Positions 40,665-51,965 of a DNA stretch of 64,000 nt are shown here, piece after piece. Position 1 is the first letter of the stretch, and each line of letters starts with the position of its first letter. The stretch covers positions 7,772,086-7,836,085 of the forward strand of contig CM059198.1 in assembly GCA_030323885.1 (NCBI GenBank), written 5' to 3'. The position numbers and the translations under genes were made by a program. The notes beneath the pieces are model-generated. The model did no database searches. It was not told where the DNA came from and worked only from the letters and a program-made list of their open reading frames with translations. This DNA is from Branchipolynoe longqiensis. Taxonomy: Eukaryota; Annelida; Polychaeta; Phyllodocida; Polynoidae.

Positions 40665-41094
40665 CCCGCATGCAGCTGTAAGTCAGGGAGGGATCCGGCT
40701 ACACTACTTCTATTTCGGTAACACTGTTGTGGTTCCCGGGTTCGACAACAGGAGGGCTCGCAGCACTCTAGGCAGGCGGCCTGCTGCAGCCCAGTGCACT
40801 AAACTGGTCAGTCAGTCTCCAGCTGCGCTAAACGCGACTACTGAGGTCTGGTTTTAGTTTTTTTCCTTTCCGGTAGGGCAGTTGGCCTAGGCAGATATCA
40901 CTCTCATGCAAATATTGATTGATATTTATTAATTGTGAGACATTAATACGATGCTAACTGTTCATCGTTGATATTGAATACTACTATGTTGATTGATTAC
41001 CATGCTGTTGAATATTTGCCAATGCTAATTGTTCTGTTAGCAATTGTTAATAAATTGATATCGCCTAACTAATATATATGTTCGTCGCCTCCTC
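40665..41094. other. No feature recognised
   Basis: Sequence between the two parts of the TATACC array. AT-rich after 40900. Nothing is identified. Confidence 0.4.
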
Positions 41095-41133
41095 TTGCTT
41101 ACATACCTTGTATATAACCGTATATACCTTTAT

Positions 41134-41669
41134 CATCATCAACATCATGCTATCATTCGCGATGCGACAAAGACTGCTTTCATTACTTGACTGCCGCTCT
41201 CCATTTAGCTCTCTGCTGTGAGAGTTGCGTCCATGAGTCGGTCTTAATGTCTCTCAGCTTCAGGTTTCTCTTGATGCTATCCTTGAACTGGAGACGAGGG
41301 CGCCCTCTCTTTCTGTAACCAAAAGACAGTTGAGAGTAGAGGATCTGCTTTGGTAGCCTGTCTGATCCACCAGAGATTCTTTTTGATCAGAAGATCTTCC
41401 ATAAAGGGCAGCCCCGTCTGTTCAAGTATTTCCTTATTTGTCACTTTGTCCTTCCAGGTTAGCCTCATGATTGAATGCAGATGCAGCATCATGAAGGCAT
41501 GCAGCTTTTTCACCCATCCTCTGTACACTGTCCAGGCCTCGGCTCCGTATAGTAGGGTGGATAGCACGATTGCATGGTATATCTTGCCTTTGACCCGAAT
41601 GGACACATGGTGGTTGTTCCAGAGTCTCTGGCGTAGTCAGCCAAAAGATGCGCTAGCCTTGGCCATCCC
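41134..41669 (-). pseudogene. LINE 3' end (RT C-terminal part), 5'-truncated copy 2
   Basis: It is flanked by ACCTTTAT at 41126-41133 and 41670-41677, an 8-bp target duplication inside the TATACC minisatellite. The minus-strand frame encodes 'KIYHAIVLSTLLYGAEAWTV' and 'HSIMRLTWKDKVTNKEILEQ', homologous to copy 1 at 25.2 kb. It retains the (GAT)n-type tail. An in-frame TGA lies just upstream ('ttt ggc tga cta cgc' on the minus strand), at the same place as in copy 1. Confidence 0.85.
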
Positions 41670-41699
41670 ACCTTTATATACCTTGTATATAGGTAGAGT

Positions 41700-41995
41700 T
41701 CAGTAACTGTTGCCAGATTCACTCATTTCGACGCCGTTACATTCATTTCGGGGCAATACGTGGCTGCGATTTGCTAGTAAACCATACCGGAAGCGGTCAG
41801 TGACCATGGGCAGTAATGCGACATGGTGACACAGCAGAAGATGGTGGCGTGGAAATACCGCCCCCCCCCCGCACTCCCACCTGGGTAACCCGAAGCGCCG
41901 ACAGGTGTCGTGAGGGTTTTATGTCTTCATGGTCCTGTATTTCGAACAAATCATGGACCATTTCTAGCCCTAAAAATAAACACAAACAATTAAAC
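41700..41995. other. No feature recognised
   Basis: It contains a 10-base C run near 41861. No repeat or gene is identified. Confidence 0.4.
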
Positions 41996-41999
41996 ATCC

Positions 42000-42124
42000 T
42001 ATGAATATGTACCCATATCCGCTTACTTATAATTTATAAAAACGGTAACCAGTGATTATCCATTCAATTCCTGACTGGAAAATATGGCAGGAACTTAAAC
42101 CCATCGGACTATGCAATTTTAATG
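42000..42124 (-). mobile_element. TTAA-family MITE, terminal fragment
   Basis: It ends 'catcggactatgcaatttta' followed by A (TTAA), with diverged family sequence to the left. Only the 5' part is present. Confidence 0.6.
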
Positions 42125-42349
42125 TGTAGGTTGCCTTTGCGTTCATTTTGTTCTGGTCGATTGATTGTTAGTCAAACTTGTCGCGGTCAGCGCAATGCCT
42201 AAATTCAATCATAGAACTTGCGTGATCACTAGCCAGCTGACGCAACCAACTCATCACCCTCTGCCGGTTCGCCACCTCTGATACACAGGCAACTAACCAC
42301 ACTGCAATACAACAGACCAGATTGAGAGTGTGCACTTTGGAGAGATGTT

Positions 42350-42650
42350 TGTTTGTTGTTGTTTGTCGTCCTAGCAACATCTAAGGTCATATCAGGACGG
42401 GTACCGATGTGTGACAGTGTGCACTCATGGTGACTTTATAGTGATGTCGCACTGGGAAACCAGGCCGTTTGCACCATGACCTGGTATCCCAGTTAGTCAC
42501 ATTATCCTGACACTGAGCACACCAGTCCTTGCCCTGTCCTAATAATGCCGAGCGCCTGGCTAGGAAGCGACAAGTATCAATTTTTAAGTCATTGATCTAC
42601 CAGCACGGGAGACAGACCCTCTAACTCATTCGGCCATCCTGTCTGGTCAC
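42350..42650 (-). mobile_element. SINE-A with a deletion in the head
   Basis: It has the tail 'tcctagcaacatctaaggtc', the centre 'cacattatcctgacactgag' and the head end 'actcattcggccatcctgtc'. About 45 bases around the B box are missing between 'agtcattg' and 'atctaccagcac'. Confidence 0.8.
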
Positions 42651-42744
42651 TTGGGAGAGATATCAGCTCCCTCTACCCCCAGCCCCTACCCCCACCCACA
42701 CCCACGCATCACATTGACCTAACCAACGGCATGGTTCTAATGTT

Positions 42745-42888
42745 CATGTGCTGTCCTATCTGTGGGAAAGTGCATATAAAAGGCCCTTTGCTACTTATCG
42801 GAAAGAGCAGCTTATGTGGCGGCAGCGGGTTTCCACTGAAGAAATATGTCAGAATGACAGTATGTTTGATGTCCAATAGATCTATTTC
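42745..42888 (+). mobile_element. SINE-B, central fragment
   Basis: The blocks 'gaaagtgcatataaaaggcc' and 'ttatcggaaagagcag' through 'atgtttgatgtccaatag' are present. Head and tail are missing. Confidence 0.8.
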
Positions 42889-42950
42889 ATATGACGTCAG
42901 CATAGGTGTTTAGGTCAGTGCATGCACAGCTTGGCTGCAGGATAACATAT

Positions 42951-43469
42951 TGTAAAATATTCTGATAAAACGCATTGGTGGAGGAATGCAAATGGTCTAT
43001 AATGGTAAATGGTATATAGTGCCAGGTGCATGAATGTATTTATGTAGTTGATGGTGATCCTTTACTTATGGTCAATGCTCATTATGTACGAGGTAGATAG
43101 TGTGAAAGAGGCACTAGAGATAGTGTGAAAGGGGCACTTGGAGCTCTACTCACTACCCCCTCCCCCCTCTGTTAGTCAGGCATCACCACACACTCAGCTC
43201 CGGCAGGTGATGGCCAAGCAGCCACACCACATGGTGTTGGTGGGCAGATCACGGTAGCCATGGTGACACAGGAGTGCTTAATGTTCATTGGTGGAACTGT
43301 AAATGCTTGATTCTCATTGGAAAAAATGGTCAGGTGGTATGCCATACCAGATCCATGTACCACTATATAATACTAAACCTGAGGCCATTGTCTCTCTCTC
43401 TACGTTCATTCTTTATACTCTTCCTTTCTCTTCTTGCCTGTATTGATTTCATTATAGCCTGCCTACACA
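42951..43469 (+). repeat. Solo LTR (Gypsy-like family)
   Basis: It starts TGTAAAATATTCTGATAAAA and ends GCCTACACA. It has a TATA-like 'ctatataatactaaacctga' at about 43363 and aligns with 20503-21047 throughout. It also contains 'acactcactaccccctcc'-like and 'ccatggtgacacagga' blocks. No gag-pol is adjacent. Confidence 0.75.
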
Positions 43470-43849
43470 AACCACAGATGCCAGCTGAGGACTTTACACT
43501 ATGGTCACACTGCAAACTCAATGGCAGTGAGCAATCATCATACAGAAAACGTGTATCGGCAAACTCAGTGCATTGTCAATGGCCGTGAGCAATCTTGAAA
43601 TATCTTCCTACAGAAAAGTTGAAATATCGCTAAAGCCACACCACCTACAAACAAACTGCTTGGCACACAAACAGAAAACATGCTTAACAACCAGATCATA
43701 TTAAATTCATATGGTCAGGGTTCTGCATGTCTATTAATTTTGAATAAAGGTAATGTTTTGCACTGCGCATATCAGCAAACTCAATGGCAGTGTGTCTTGC
43801 TTCTGCAGCCAAGGTGCGCATGCATACACAATGTTTATAAACATTGAAA
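43470..43849. other. No feature recognised
   Basis: Short internal duplication of 'caaactcaatggcagtg' (about 43513, 43563 and 43776). Otherwise unassigned. Confidence 0.4.
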
Positions 43850-43920
43850 GGGGTCTATAGCTGGTGATAAAAATGAATGTTCTCTAGAGGCGTTATTAAA
43901 TAAAACAAACGTTCCTTTCC
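43850..43920 (+). mobile_element. SINE-B 3' tail fragment
   Basis: 'gctggtgataaaaatgaatg', 'tctctagaggcgttattaaa' and 'taaaacaaac' match the SINE-B tail. Confidence 0.75.
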
Positions 43921-44164
43921 TTTTGACTTTAATATTTACAGGCAAAATACTGGCTGATGATATATATATATATATCCTTAATACAACACAAACAAGTAAC
44001 TGGGTCATTCTTTAAAACTAGGCACACAAGTGTGACATGGAAACCAAAAGTGAAAACCTTCCAAATGATAGCAACAAACGTTCCAAATAATATCCTAATC
44101 CAATGTTCTATGAAGGTTTGCATGTTGTGCATATGTCAGAGTTGAAAAATATGAATTTCAATAT

Positions 44165-44385
44165 AATAGGTAAATCGATTAACACAAAGTATGGTCAAAG
44201 CTGGAGTTTAGCGTGTTCACAATCTACAAACAGGTACAATCCATAAACAAGAAAACCACAATTACTCCTAAGACAAAATCCAAAAGACTTGAATCAGTTT
44301 GGACTAGTGCTACCCAGCAGTGAAAACAAGCGTTAACACGCTTATCCGTTATAGGCAGGGTAAATAGATTCATCACACACAAATG
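44165..44385 (-). repeat. Repeat E, inverted copy
   Basis: 'acgcttatccgttataggca' and 'gggtaaatagattcatcaca' are the reverse of the 38238 copy, as is the left part with 'gtcaaagctggagttt'. Confidence 0.6.
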
Positions 44386-44424
44386 TGTTAACCAGTTCGT
44401 GGAATCGTGGGTTCGAATCCTACA

Positions 44425-44755
44425 CCCTAAACTCTGCACCCTATAGCCTGCATCCTCACCCTACACACTGCACTCTGCACCCTACACCCTACACCCTGCA
44501 CCCTGCACCATGCACCCTGCACCCTGCACCGTGCAACCTACACCCTGAACCATGCACCCTACACACTGCACTATGCACCATGCACCATGCACCATGCAAC
44601 CTACACCATGCACCATGCAACCTACACACTGCAGTCTGCACCCTACACCCTGCGCCATGCACCCTACACCCTGCACCATGCACCCTACCCCCTACACACT
44701 GCACTATGCACCCTACACCCTGCACCATGCACCCTACACCTGGCACCCTACATCC
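44425..44755. repeat. CCCTACACCCTGCACCATG minisatellite
   Basis: About 45 units of 7 bp (CCTGCAC, CCTACAC, CATGCAC). All three frames stay open on both strands because of the repeat, and the His/Pro/Cys-rich frames are artefacts. The unit resembles, but is not, a CCCTAA telomeric repeat. Confidence 0.9.
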
Positions 44756-44827
44756 TACCTATGTATTTTCCGAACTATGTGTCTTACAGGAAGACCAGTG
44801 CCTCGACACGGAATAAAAAGGATGATT

Positions 44828-45529
44828 TGGGTCCATATGCATGGGCTGGTGTAAGCCTCTAACCGCGGCTAGGGTAGCTCCACCTGGCTAACGTTGGAAA
44901 ATCCACATGCATGAGCCAGTGCCAGCACTAGCCGCCGACCGTAGCCTAGGCTAAGCTACCCTGCTTTCAAGTCAGGTTTAACTGCTAGCTGCGCCGGTTA
45001 GTGTGCGTGTGTGAGTCTCAATCTATTCAATGCTATCATATTTAACAGAATTACACACGCAATAAGTGAAATTTGATCAATTTAACCCTAAATTCGAACC
45101 GGTATTAATGCCGCCGCCGATTTGGCGGCGTTATGCATATTGTCGAATCAACGAATGTAAAGTAAACAAATCGCCGCCGCTGCAGCGACATCAATATCCA
45201 TACTGTCCAACGTCAACTAAACATGGCAGCCGCTCTTTCCGCCGTATCGCCGGCAATATATTAGGCCCAAATCTATTAAATGCTGTCATATTTAACAATT
45301 TACATATTGTACAAGTGATATTTTAGCAAATTAACTGCAAAAACAAACCGAAAGTAACGCCGCCGCTACAACGGCGGCGATATTAATAACTTCATGGTTA
45401 GCTATCCACCCCGGCTTGGACATTGGTGCATACCCCTTGACCTAATTAACCAAGGCCGCAGATAGCTAGCTCCCACAGCTAGCTCCTAGCACTGGCTAAG
45501 CCTAACTCCGATTCATGCATACAGGCCCT
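44828..45529. mobile_element. Large MITE with 7-bp target duplication
   Basis: It is flanked by GATGATT at 44821-44827 and 45530-45536. The ends TGGGTCCATATGCATG and CATGCATACAGGCCCT are imperfect inverted repeats, with further inverted 'gctagg'/'cctagc' blocks inside. The interior holds a diverged internal duplication ('atctattcaatgctatcata' and 'atctattaaatgctgtcata') and GCCGCCG-rich clusters. A 7-8 bp duplication would suit hAT-like elements. No transposase is present. Confidence 0.75.
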
Positions 45530-45569
45530 GATGATTAAACTCTTTACAGCCTTGCTTTTTTCAGTATGT

Positions 45570-45800
45570 AGTAAGTAGTCTGCGCCGACCTCTCAGGCAA
45601 GTATCCGCACAGACATGCGGGTGTGGTGGGTGCGGTGATGACATCAGGGGGCCTTGATGATGTAATGGTGACCACACTGGCCGGGAATGCAAGATATGTG
45701 GGTTGGGTTCCCGCTCTAGGCACAATATTTCCCATTTTCATCACCCCCATGACGCTGGTACTGTGACCAGCATCCTGTATAAGCTATGTGCTGTATGGTT
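45570..45800 (+). mobile_element. SINE-C copy
   Basis: It has 'gacctctcaggcaagtatcc', 'ttgatgatgtaatggtgacc' (degraded A box), 'ggttgggttcccgctctagg' (B box) and the tail 'acaatatttcccattttcat'. Confidence 0.8.
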
Positions 45801-45892
45801 GTTAAACGTACCAGGTGTAATAGCATTGCTTCCATGTATATAATTATAAGCATCAAATTACAATGTAAAAGACTTACTATTAGAGGGGGACG

Positions 45893-46040
45893 ATTGTAAT
45901 AGTCTGCACTGACCTCTCAGGCAAGGAGCCACATAGACAGGTGGGCGTAGATAGGGTGGTGACATCAGGGAGCCTATGTGGTGTAAGTGTTAGCACACTG
46001 GCCCGGAATTCAAGAGATGTGAATTCGATTCGCGCTCTGG
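45893..46040 (+). mobile_element. SINE-C, 3'-truncated
   Basis: It has 'tgcactgacctctcaggcaa', 'gagccacatagacaggtggg', 'gtgttagcacactggcccgg' and 'gtgaattcgattcgcgctct'. It breaks off into a SINE-A-like scrap ('gtgactgagtgggatatc'). Another leader-only piece is at 46195-46260. Confidence 0.75.
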
Positions 46041-46264
46041 ATGGTCGGCTCCATGTAGAAATAATGTGACTGAGTGGGATATCAAGCTGTGTGACAACAC
46101 ACAGTATGCCGGTAGGTGCGGCCCTATAAATCGACCAGCGTTGCTTATTGTTACAATTTGATGCATGTCTTGATAATACATTAGAAGTTGATATGGTACT
46201 GTAGTAGTTTACTCTGATGTCTCAGACAAGGCGACACATAGACAGGTAAGCATGGAGAGGGTTG

Positions 46265-46432
46265 GATCGTTGTTGGACTGGTATGTCCTGGCAACATCTA
46301 AGGTCATGTCAGGACGGGTACCGACTTGTGACAGTGGACACTCATGGCAAATTAATAATGCTGCCCCACTTGGAAATCAGGCCGCTGGCACCATGACCCG
46401 ATATCCCCCTCAGTCACATTACCTGCCTTGAG
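46265..46432 (-). mobile_element. SINE-A tail half
   Basis: It has 'cctggcaacatctaaggtca', 'gacgggtaccgacttgtgac' and 'cctcagtcacatta', then it ends. Confidence 0.8.
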
Positions 46433-46446
46433 ATGAGTGTGGTGAT

Positions 46447-46658
46447 CCATGGCTAGCAGAGGGGGGGAGGGGGTAGTGGGTATGGCTCTGAGTGCCCCTT
46501 ACACACTATCTTACTAGCACCACCATGTCTATTTACCTATCAATCAAGCACCACCAGCAACTATGTAAACAAACCTATGCACCTGGCCATGTATACCTGT
46601 TTCACAAATAGAACATTTGCATTCCCCCACCAATGCATCATTATCGGAATATTTTACA
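46447..46658 (-). repeat. LTR fragment, minus strand
   Basis: On the minus strand it starts TGTAAAATATTCCGATAATG, the family's 5' end, and extends about 210 bases to the 'gtagtgggtatgg' region. The promoter half is missing. Confidence 0.7.
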
Positions 46659-46659
46659 C

Positions 46660-47090
46660 AATGTTGATGACACCTATGACACTGTTTACCACGACCAGGA
46701 TCCCGTGTGACTTACCTGTTATAACATGATTACTGAACCTATTGTTGGAGTGGTCTGGTCATATTTCATATCTTGCAAAGCACAGTTAACAGGGGGAAAT
46801 GACATGGCTAGGACCTTGCAGCACTTACTCTTATTTGATCTACTGTCTGTGTATCTCACTGTAGGTACTTCACAACAACATTAAATAGGTTGCCTGACAT
46901 GCAGCGCAGTTCACTATTGGTAATTTGTATTCAGATTTAGACCTTGAACCAGAACTTCTGTATATAAATACATGTTCCTACTTGGTGTGTGTATTTTTGT
47001 ATTCTAGTGTTATGCTGTGATTAAGCAAACTTGTAATATAAGCTAATTGTTATTAATTTAGTTATTTGAATGTTCATCATATATTGACCT
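46660..47090. other. Unassigned DNA
   Basis: Bases 46760-46800 ('tcttgcaaagcacagttaac') recur at about 47757, so they form one side of a direct repeat around the 119-bp array. Confidence 0.4.
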
Positions 47091-47094
47091 TTTG

Positions 47095-47480
47095 TTTAAC
47101 TTACTGCATGACTTTGACCTCCAATCAACTTTAAACCAATTAAAAACTGTGATCTTCTTGCATGACCATGACCTATTATTGACCTGACAAATATTACAAA
47201 TGATAAGGCATGCTTAAACCCAGATAATAGTCTAAAATCCACTCAACTTGAAACCAATTACAAACTGTGATCTTCTTGTATGACCATGATCTACTATTTA
47301 CCTGAAACATATTACAAATGATAATGCATGCTTAAACCCAGATAATAGTCTAAACTCCACTCAACTTTAAACCAATTAAAAACTTTGATATTCTTGTAGA
47401 ACTGACCTACTATTGACCTGAAACATATTAAAAATGATAATGCATGCCTAAACCCCGATAATAGTCTAAAATCACTGAAA
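47095..47480. repeat. 119-bp tandem repeat, three copies
   Basis: The unit contains 'accaattaaaaactgtgatc', 'ttcttgcatgaccatgacct', 'attacaaatgataaggcatg' and 'aacccagataatagtctaaa'. Starts are near 47135, 47255 and 47372, and copies differ by about 10 percent. Confidence 0.85.
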
Positions 47481-47489
47481 TTGGTCAAA

Positions 47490-48390
47490 TAGTTCCAGTG
47501 ATATGCCATTTTCGGTATTTTCCATGAGTGATGGCAGCCATCTTGTATTTTGGGCCTTACAGGTGTCTACAAAATTGTCACCTACGGTCATTGTTTTGTT
47601 CATACCCAAATGAAATCAAATCAACGACTATCTCACTTTGTGCATTCGATTCCTACGGAAAGTACATCCCAGTATACAATATTAGATGTTATTGGGTTGT
47701 TGAATCTATTGGAGCCGTCTGCCCATATTTCACATCCTCATGTCTGGACTAAACCATCTTGCAAAGCACAGTGAACAGGAGAACATGACAGGGTGGACAA
47801 AGTACAAGGTGGGATGACAACATCAGGGAATGCACAATCCTGGAGTTTGGCAAGTTGAAAACAGTGAACAATAGAACACAACTGATTGTAAAGTCGTCAG
47901 TGATGCCGCGATGAACCTCACATTTAAGGGCTTGAATATCACAAGTTATTTGTTTGTTGTTTTACCTCCCAGCAACATGTAAGTTCATATCAGGACGGGG
48001 GAATATGATGATGCCCCATCCTTTGTGATGGCAGACATTGCTAGGAGGATAAACCCCAATCAAAGAATCAGTCCCGCAGAAAATCAAATCTTTGTGTTTC
48101 TCATCAATTGTGTGTTTTCCAGTCACACGTCCGCATGTATTGATTACCCTGTGTACTAAGAATCAGTTGGCGCTAACTAATTAATGTTAGTTAAGCACCC
48201 ATTGATGTCACTTCTTTGGTTCTACCGCAACCTTCGTTTTAATTAACGATCACATTGGTAGTTATTTTCAGGGGTTTTTCAATATTCTGATTAATTGCGG
48301 TTTCTTTGTCGTTTGAGTGTCTTGCAAGTATGTGGGTGTTTACAGTCAAGAAACTGATGACATGTGTCCACAGCTTGTTTCCCATCAATT
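47490..48390. other. Mostly unassigned DNA
   Basis: It contains the second side of the direct repeat ('accatcttgcaaagcacagt') and a SINE-A tail scrap at 47950-48000 ('tttgttgttttacctcccag'). No gene is recognised. Confidence 0.45.
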
Positions 48391-48394
48391 CATT

Positions 48395-48450
48395 TGCTTG
48401 TTAATTGGGGTTTTACTTCCAGGCAATACGTAGTGTCATATCAGGATGGT
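48395..48450 (-). mobile_element. SINE-A tail fragment
   Basis: 'ggggttttacttccaggcaa' and 'tcatatcaggatgg' match the minus-strand tail. Confidence 0.65.
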
Positions 48451-48529
48451 ATAAATTTCTGTATCTCCATGCCACACTGATTGATGCTATCCTAGCACTT
48501 ACCCAACCATCCGTTGCCCTACCATACCA

Positions 48530-48690
48530 ATACCTGGTCGAGTCAAACCAATGACTTAAAAATGTATACTTGTCTCTTCCTAGCCAGACACTTGGCATTA
48601 CTAGGATAGGGCAAGGAACAGTGGAATGAGGAAGACCAGTCGTCTGCGACTGAAATTTCCCCTGGTTAAACAAATAATGTCCAAAATTTA
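48530..48690 (+). mobile_element. SINE-A-head variant with alternative 3' end
   Basis: 'tggtcgagtcaaaccaatga' and 'ggcattactaggatagggca' are SINE-A. The continuation 'aatgaggaagaccagtcgtc' and 'gactgaaatttcccc' matches the chimeric copy at 13075-13245. Confidence 0.7.
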
Positions 48691-48699
48691 AAAAAATAA

Positions 48700-49015
48700 A
48701 AAGGTTGTTTGTTTCTTGGGGTTTTATGGTCTGACAACATCTTAGGTCATATCATGACGGGTACTGACTTGTGGCAGTGCACACGGATGGCAATATTATA
48801 GTGCTGCCCCACTGTGAGTTCAGGCCAGCAGCACCATGCCCTGATTTCCCAATCAGTCCCATTATCCTGAAACCTACCTAACCAGTCCTTGCCATATTCT
48901 AGTGATGCCAAGTGCCAGGATAGGTAGCAGGAAGAATAAATTTAGTAAGTTATCGATTTTCCTTGTTTGGGATTCAAAATCCCAACCTTCCTGTGCTCTT
49001 GTCGATTAGGCCACT
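48700..49015 (-). mobile_element. SINE-A copy, diverged
   Basis: It has the tail 'tggtctgacaacatcttagg', the centre 'caatcagtcccattatcctg' and the head region near 'tgtgctcttgtcgattaggc'. Confidence 0.75.
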
Positions 49016-49359
49016 GTGAAAAATGTAGGACCTTTTCAAGTATTGGGTTTGATTCCACTGAGAACTGAATACCGTGTTTCGCCTGGGAGGCGCGTCTTCT
49101 ACCTAGTCGGTAATCTTGTCAGTTATCATGCAGGACCTGTTTTCAAATATCCTAGTGTTCTTATCGATAATTTGTTCGAGCATTTAACCAGGTGGAGCTG
49201 GATGATATATGAACTAAGGGAACACATCTATGTTTCAGATGTGGACATCTTATGTTCAATCCCACAGCATGTCAATGTGATGGTTTAAACAATTTGCCGA
49301 TTTCCCTTCCCAAACACTTGACACTTATTCTAATTATTGGGATCACCCAAGGTCTCTTT

Positions 49360-49680
49360 TGTTTCTTTGTTTGTTGTTGTGTTACATCCTAGCAACAACT
49401 AAGGTCACAACAGAACAGGTACCAACTTGTGACAGTGCACACTCATGGTGACTTTATAGTGCTGCCCCACTGGGATACCAGCCCACCATAACCCAATATC
49501 CCACATAGTCACATTATCCTGATCCTGTCCTAACTAGACCTTGTCCTATCCTGTTAATGCCAAGCGACACATATCAATTTCATAAGTCATTGCTTTGACT
49601 CGGCCAGGGTTCCAACTCCCGACCTTCCGCACGGGAAGCCTGCGCTCAATCAACTCAGCCACCGCTTCCGGCGCAGAGTT
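49360..49680 (-). mobile_element. SINE-A copy
   Basis: It has the tail 'catcctagcaacaactaagg', the centre 'cacattatcctgatcctgtc' and the head 'ccgaccttccgcacgggaag', 'caatcaactcagccaccgct'. Confidence 0.85.
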
Positions 49681-49689
49681 TGCTGCTCC

Positions 49690-50060
49690 CCACAACGTTA
49701 GTTCTTGTCACTGGCGTAAGAGGGCAGGTTACAAGGTGCGTGTGACAGAGTGCACTTTACTAATACCATTAATGTCCGCCCTCACCCACGCAGTACCTGA
49801 ACTGACATAGCATTAAGCCGTGATCACATTAACGCTTCGTCCGACATCCGATATGCATCATGGCAACGTCCATCAAGCGATATACGACTTGCGTCACGCA
49901 TAAGCGATATTTGTTAAGAGTTTGGGAAGAGCTTAGGTGAAAATTCACTTAAACGCCAATCCAAAAATGTAGTTTAAATAAACGAGTTTTACCTGAAAAT
50001 AATTGTAATTCTCATTAATTCCACTTTTCTTATGATCACATGGCTATGGAGCAATTAACT
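49690..50060. other. No feature recognised
   Basis: Mixed sequence. No family or coding signature is seen. Confidence 0.4.
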
Positions 50061-50064
50061 AAAA

Positions 50065-50275
50065 GGTAGTGTAGTGGTCTGCACTGACCTCTCAGCTCAG
50101 GAACCGCATAGACATGTAGGTGTGGGTAGTGTGTTGATATCAGGGAGCCTAGGTGGTGTAATGGTTAGCACACTGGCCCGGAATGCAAAGAGATGTGGGT
50201 TCCAGTCCCGCTCTAGGCGCAATATTTCCCATTTTAATCACCCCAACGACAGTGTGAATAAAACGAAATATACTT
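50065..50275 (+). mobile_element. SINE-C, complete copy
   Basis: It has 'tgcactgacctctcagctca', 'taggtggtgtaatggttagc' (A box), 'gggttccagtcccgctctag' (B box) and the tail 'cgcaatatttcccattttaa'. It is the clearest copy of the family. Confidence 0.85.
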
Positions 50276-50474
50276 TTTGAAGGTTTGATTGCAATGTTTA
50301 TCTCAATTTTTAGATTGGCCGTTATGGAGTTTTGCACCTGAACTCTTCATATATACACTCATCTTTGATCTTGTCTTATGTAGAAACGGCTCAATGCAAC
50401 CATCTCACAAGGGTATCATGATGGACGCTACATTCAAAGGTTTTAACTCACCACCTGCGCTGGGAAGTATGTCA

Positions 50475-51965
50475 ATGGGTGTGAGTGTGTGAGTGTGAGC
50501 TTATGAGTGTGCATGGTGTGTGTGTCCCTGTGTGTGAGTGTGAGTGTGTGAGTGTGAGAGTGTGACTGTGCGAATGTGTGGGTGTGAGTGTGAATGTGAG
50601 TTTATGAGTGTGTGGGTGTGAGTGTGTGTGTGAGTGTGTGAGTGTGCGGGTGTGAGTGTGAGTGTGTGAGTTTATGAGTGTCTTAGTATGTGAGTGTAAG
50701 TGTGTGTGAGTGTGTGAGTGTGTGAGTAAGGGAGTGCGAGTCAGAGGCACAACTTGCACCAATATATTGGCTGAGATGGTATGAGTGTGTGAATGTGTGA
50801 GTGTGTGAGCAGGTGAGCATGCGAGCATGTGAATATGTGAGTGTGTGAGTGTGTGAATGTGTGAGTGTATAAGTGAGTCAGTGTGTAAGTGTGTAAGTGT
50901 TTTACTGCTTGTGAGTATCTGAGTAGGAGTGTATGAGCATGTGAGCATGTGAACATGTGAATGTGTGTGCATGTGGATGTGTGCATGTGAATGTGTGCGC
51001 GTGCGTGATTGTGTGAGTGTGTGAGTGTGTGAGTGTGCATGTGTGAGTGTGTGCGCGTGTGAATGAGTCAGTGTGTGAATATTTCACTGCTTGTGATTGT
51101 GTGAGTATATGAGTGTGCAATTGTGTGAGTGTGTCACTGCTTGTGAGTGTGTGAGTGTGTGAGTGTGTGAGTGTGTGAGTGTGTGAGTGTGTGAGTGTGT
51201 GAGTGTGTGAGTGTGTGAGTGTGTGAGTGTGTGAGTGTGTGAGTGTGTGAGTGTGTGAGTGTGTGTTTGAGTGTGAGTGTATGATTGTGTGCGTGTTTGA
51301 GTGTGAGTTTATGAGTGTGTGTCTGTTTGAGTGTGAGTTTATGAGTGGGTGTGAGTGTGTGGATGTGTGTGTATGAGTGTGTGTGTCTGTGAGTGTATGA
51401 GTGTGCGCGTGTGTGAGTGTGAGTGTATGAGTGTGTGAGTGTGAGTGTATGAGTGCGTTTGAGTGTGTGCATTTATGAGTGTCTCAGTGTGAATGTGTCA
51501 CTGCTTGTGAGTGTGTGAGTGTGAGTGTATGAGTGTGTGCGTGTTTGAGTATGAGTTTATGAGTGTGTGTGAGTGTGTGTGTGAGTGTCTGAGTGTGTGC
51601 ATGTGTGAGTATATGGGTGCACATGTTTGAGTGTGAGTTGATGAGTGTGTGTTGGTGTGTGCATGTGAGTGCCTCCATGTGTGCCTGTGTGAGTGTGACT
51701 TTATGAGTGTGTGCGTGTTTGAGTGTGAGTTTATGAGTGTGTGTGAGTGTGTGTGAGTGTCTGAGTGCGTGTGTGTGTGAGGGTATGAGTGTGTCCATGT
51801 TTGATTGTGAGTTTATGAGTGTATGTGAGGGTGTGCATGTGAGTGTCTGAGTGTGCGCGTGTGTGAGTGTATGAGTGTGCGCGTGTTTGACTGTGAGTTT
51901 ATGATTGTGTGTTGGTGTGTGCGTGTGAGTGTCTCACTGTGTGCATGTGTGTGTGTAAGAGGTTA
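50475..51965 (+). repeat. GAGTGTGT satellite, about 1.5 kb
   Basis: An (GAGTGTGT)n-based array with a nearly pure block at 51146-51265. Its flanks are broken up by the recurrent motif 'gtgtgtcactgcttgtgagt' (about 50905, 51085, 51133 and 51490) and by 'gagtgtgagtttatgag' units. The Thr/His/Ser-rich minus-strand frames are artefacts of the repeat. Confidence 0.9.

Noticed and set aside
40223..40857. Tyr/Ile/Cys-rich plus-strand frames
   Set aside because: They translate the TATACCTTG minisatellite.
44425..44755. A possible interstitial telomeric repeat
   Set aside because: The 7-bp units are CCTGCAC/CCTACAC, not CCCTAA, and they vary widely.
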